A stretch of DNA of 64,000 nucleotides from Panagrolaimus kolymaensis (Eukaryota; Nematoda; Chromadorea; Rhabditida; Panagrolaimidae). The stretch lies in the NCBI GenBank assembly GCA_028622995.1, contig JAJQJQ010000013.1, forward strand, positions 4,650,001 to 4,714,000, in the 5' to 3' direction. Numbering within the stretch: position 1 is the stretch's first letter; every line of letters starts with the position of its first letter. Made by a program: the position numbers and the translations under genes. Of this stretch, positions 60,901 to 64,000 are shown one piece after another. The notes beneath the pieces are model-generated. The model was not told the DNA's origin and did no database searches. It saw only the letters and a program-made list of their open reading frames with translations.

Positions 60901-63900
60901 CTTGCATCAAAGCTTGAATCAAGTGTTTATAAAAAATTATGGATTACAGTTGAGGTTCATCCAGCGGGGGGAATCCAAAATCCTCTTGGCATTATTTCTT
61001 ATAAAATATAAGAAAAATATTTGGAACAAAAAATCCATATCTCCAATTCAATCCCTAATTCAAAACGAGATTCATTAATTTCTTGCATCAAAGCTTGAAG
61101 CAAGTGTTTATAAAAAATTATGGATTACAGTTGAGGTTCATCCAGCGGGGGGAATCCAAAATCCTCTTGGCATTAATTCTTATAAAATATAAGAAAAATA
61201 TTTGGAACAAAAAATCCATATCTCCAATTCAATCCCTAATTCAAAACGAGATTCATTAATTTCTTGCATCAAAGCTTGAAGCAAGTGTTTATAAAAAATT
61301 ATGGATTACAGTTGAGGTTCATCCAGCGGGGGGAATCCAAAATCCTCTTGGCATTATTTCTTATAAAATATAAGAAAAATATTTGGAACAAAAAATCCAT
61401 ATCTCCAATTCAATCCCTAATTCAAAACGAGATTCATTAATTTCTTGCATCAAAGCTTGAAGCAAGTGTTTATAAAAAATTATGGATTACAGTTGAGGTT
61501 CATCCAGCGGGGGGAATCCAAAATCCTCTTGGCATTATTTCTTATAAAATATAAGAAAAATATTTGGAACAAAAAATCCATATCTCCAATTCAATCCCTA
61601 ATTCAAAACGAGATTCATTAATTTCTTGCATCAAAGCTTGAAGCAAGTGTTTATAAAAAATTATGGATTACAGTTGAGGTTCATCCAGCGGGGGGAATCC
61701 AAAATCCTCTTGGCATTATTTCTTATAAAATATAAGAAAAATATTTGGAACAAAAAATCCATATCTCCAATTCAATCCCTAATTCAAAACGAGATTCATT
61801 AATTTCTTGCATCAAAGCTTGAAGCAAGTGTTTATAAAAAATTATGTATTACAATTGAGGTTCATCCAGCGGGGGGAATCCAAAATCCTCTTGGCATTAA
61901 TTCTTATAAAATATAAGAAAAATATTTGGAACAAAAAATCCATATCTCCAATTCAATCCATAATTCAAAACGAGATTCATTAATTTCTTGCATCAAAGCT
62001 TGAAGCAAGTGTTTATAAAAATTATGGATTACAGTTGAGGTTCATCCAGCGGGGGGAATCCAAAATCCTCTTGGCATTAATTCTTATAAAATATAAGAAA
62101 AATATTTGGAACAAAAAATCCATATCTCCAATTCAATCCCTAATTCAAAACGAGATTCATTAATTTCTTGCATCAAAGCTTGAAGCAAGTGTTTATAAAA
62201 AATTATGGATTACAGTTGAGGTTCATCCAGCGGGGGGAATCCAAAATCCTCTTGGCATTAATTCTTATAAAATATAAGAAAAATATTTGGAACAAAAAAT
62301 CCATATCTCCAATTCAATCCCTAATTCAAAACGAGATTCATTAATTTCTTGCATCAAAGCTTGAAGCAAGTGTTTATAAAAAATTATGGATTACAGTTGA
62401 GGTTCATCCAGCGGGGGGAATCCAAAATCCTCTTGGCATTAATTCTTATAAAATATAAGAAAAATATTTGGAACAAAAAATCCATATCTCCAATTCAATC
62501 CATAATTCAAAACGAGATTCATTAATTTCTTGCATCAAAGCTTGAAGCAAGTGTTTATAAAATTTATGGATTACAGTTGAGGTTCATCCAGCGGGGGGAA
62601 TCCAAAATCCTCTTGGCATTAATTCTTATAAAATATAAGAAAAATATTTGGAACAAAAAATCCATATCTCCAATTCAATCCCTAATTCAAAACGAGATTC
62701 ATTAATTTCTTGCATCAAAGCTTGAAGCAAGTGTTTATAAAAAATTATGGATTACAGTTGAGGTTCATCCAGCGGGGGGAATCCAAAATCCTCTTGGCAT
62801 TAATTCTTATAAAATATAAGAAAAATATTTGGAACAAAAAATCCATATCTCCAATTCAATCCCTAATTCAAAACGAGATTCATTAATTTCTTGCATCAAA
62901 GCTTGAATCAAGTGTTTATAAAAAATTATGGATTACAGTTGAGGTTCATCCAGCGGGGGGAATCCAAAATCCTCTTGACATTAATTCTTATAAAATATAA
63001 GAAAAATATTTGGAACAAAAAATCCATATCTCCAATTCAATCCCTAATTCAAAACGAGATTCATTAATTTCTTGCATCAAAGCTTGAATCAAGTGTTTAT
63101 AAAAAATTATGGATTACAGTTGAGGTTCATCCAGCGGGGGGAATCCAAAATCCTCTTGGCATTAATTCTTATAAAATATAAGAAAAATATTTGGAACAAA
63201 AAATCCATATCTCCAATTCAATCCCTAATTCAAAACGAGATTCATTAATTTCTTGCATCAAAGCTTGAATCAAGTGTTTATAAAAAATTATGGATTACAG
63301 TTGAGGTTCATCCAGCGGGGGGAATCCAAAATCCTCTTGGCATTAATTCTTATAAAATATAAGAAAAATATTTGGAACAAAAAATCCATATCTCCAATTC
63401 AATCCCTAATTCAAAACGAGATTCATTAATTTCTTGCATCAAAGCTTGAATCAAGTGTTTATAAAAAATTATGGATTACAGTTGAGGTTCATCCAGCGGG
63501 GGGAATCCAAAATCCTCTTGGCATTAATTCTTATAAAATATAAGAAAAATATTTGGAACAAAAAATCCATATCTCCAATTCAATCCCTAATTCAAAACGA
63601 GATTCATTAATTTCTTGCATCAAAGCTTGAATCAAGTGTTTATAAAAAATTATGGATTACAGTTGAGGTTCATCCAGCGGGGGGAATCCAAAATCCTCTT
63701 GGCATTAATTCTTATAAAATATAAGAAAAATATTTGGAACAAAAAATCCATATCTCCAATTCAATCCATAATTCAAAACGAGATTCATTAATTTCTTGCA
63801 TCAAAGCTTGAATCAAGTGTTTATAAAAAATTATGGATTACAGTTGAGGTTCATCCAGCGGGGGGAATCCAAAATCCTCTTGGCATTAATTCTTATAAAA

Positions 63901-64000
63901 TATAAGAAAAATATTTGGAACAAAAAATCCATATCTCCAATTCAATCCCTAATTCAAAACGAGATTCATTAATTTCTTGCATCAAAGCTTGAATCAAGTG
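48995..64000 (+). repeat. further variant patches of the satellite
   Basis: Distinct local variants mark patches. GATGAGG in place of GTTGAGG occurs in five successive units at about 49.0-49.74 kb. CCAATGGGGGG occurs in three successive units at 52.6-53.0 kb, with AATACTT alternating every second unit. Long stretches from 53.5 to 61.7 kb alternate ATTATTTCTT and ATTAATTCTT units. GAATCAAG occurs at a two-unit spacing near 60.19, 60.55 and 60.91 kb, and then in every unit from about 62.9 kb to the end. Confidence 0.8.

Larger units (their letters stand above)
32770..64000 (+). repeat. 181-bp satellite array, about 170 head-to-tail copies
   Basis: Consecutive copies of GAGGTTCATCCAGCGGGGGG start at 32801, 32982, 33162, 33343 and so on to the window end. 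The unit is 181 bp, with a 180-bp form (AAAATTTATGG for AAAAAATTATGG) and a 175-bp form lacking TAATTT. All copies are in one orientation; dividing the length by the unit gives about 172 copies. The first unit is diverged (CCAACGG; 32735-32800 is only loosely similar), as expected at an array edge. Identity is very high, most units differing at only a few recurring sites. The array continues past the right end. The 94- and 66-codon open frames at 42-48 kb occur only where the 6-bp deletion lets the frame cross two units, and are not genes. Confidence 0.97.

Noticed and set aside
32770..64000. CRISPR-like repeat array
   Set aside because: The whole unit is conserved with no variable spacers; it is a eukaryotic satellite.
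32770..64000. Hammerhead ribozyme in the satellite
   Set aside because: The minus strand has GCTGGATGAACC, which resembles the CTGATGA core, but the exact core and the GAAA partner in the right order are missing.

Overview
This is an AT-rich eukaryotic window, almost certainly from a nematode. Genes have short GT..AG introns (about 50-130 bp). The content is typical of nematodes: clusters of serpentine (7TM) chemoreceptors, a clan-3-like cytochrome P450, F-box-like and Skp1-like genes, and secreted peptides. I assign nematode from gene families and gene structure only; the species is not identifiable by eye. All multi-exon models below were built by hand from splice motifs and phase agreement.

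Layout. 1-9 kb: a 7TM receptor gene (1211-2422). Then a minus-strand F-box-like gene ending in a SUMO-like domain (2709-5072), whose fifth exon is split by a hAT-type MITE with a perfect 8-bp target duplication. Then a second receptor gene (5826-6958) and a tandem pair of small four-helix membrane-protein genes (7218-7893, 8287-8945). 9.6-13.2 kb: a Skp1-like gene with a long extra C-terminal region and a one-base frame break, a zone of exon remnants with another MITE, and a secreted von Willebrand A protein on the minus strand. 14-18.3 kb: a P450 gene whose last intron is filled with a SINE-like sequence, palindromes, a minisatellite and a third hAT-like MITE. 18.6-26.6 kb: four copies of one chemoreceptor family (srh/sri-like). 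One is intact on each strand, one has lost its ATG, and one is a pseudogene. 26.9-28.1 kb: a head-to-head pair of 118-residue secreted precursors with a Lys-Arg cleavage site and a C-terminal Gly. 28.5-32.7 kb: a broken stonustoxin-like (SNTX family) gene with a 1.6-kb inverted duplication in an intron.

32.8 kb to the end: nearly half of the window is one head-to-tail satellite array of a 181-bp unit (variants 180 and 175 bp). It has roughly 170 copies, all in one orientation, and runs off the right edge. It contains higher-order structure, including a 21-unit block of 3,797 bp present twice in tandem and a four-unit 718-bp repeat.

How it fits together: this looks like a fast-evolving nematode chromosome arm. 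It holds environment-facing gene families (chemoreceptors, detoxification, possible defence peptides, SCF-ligase-type adaptors) that duplicate and decay beside transposons, next to a large satellite block. Several single-base frame breaks may be assembly indels rather than real mutations. Reads should be checked before calling those genes dead.
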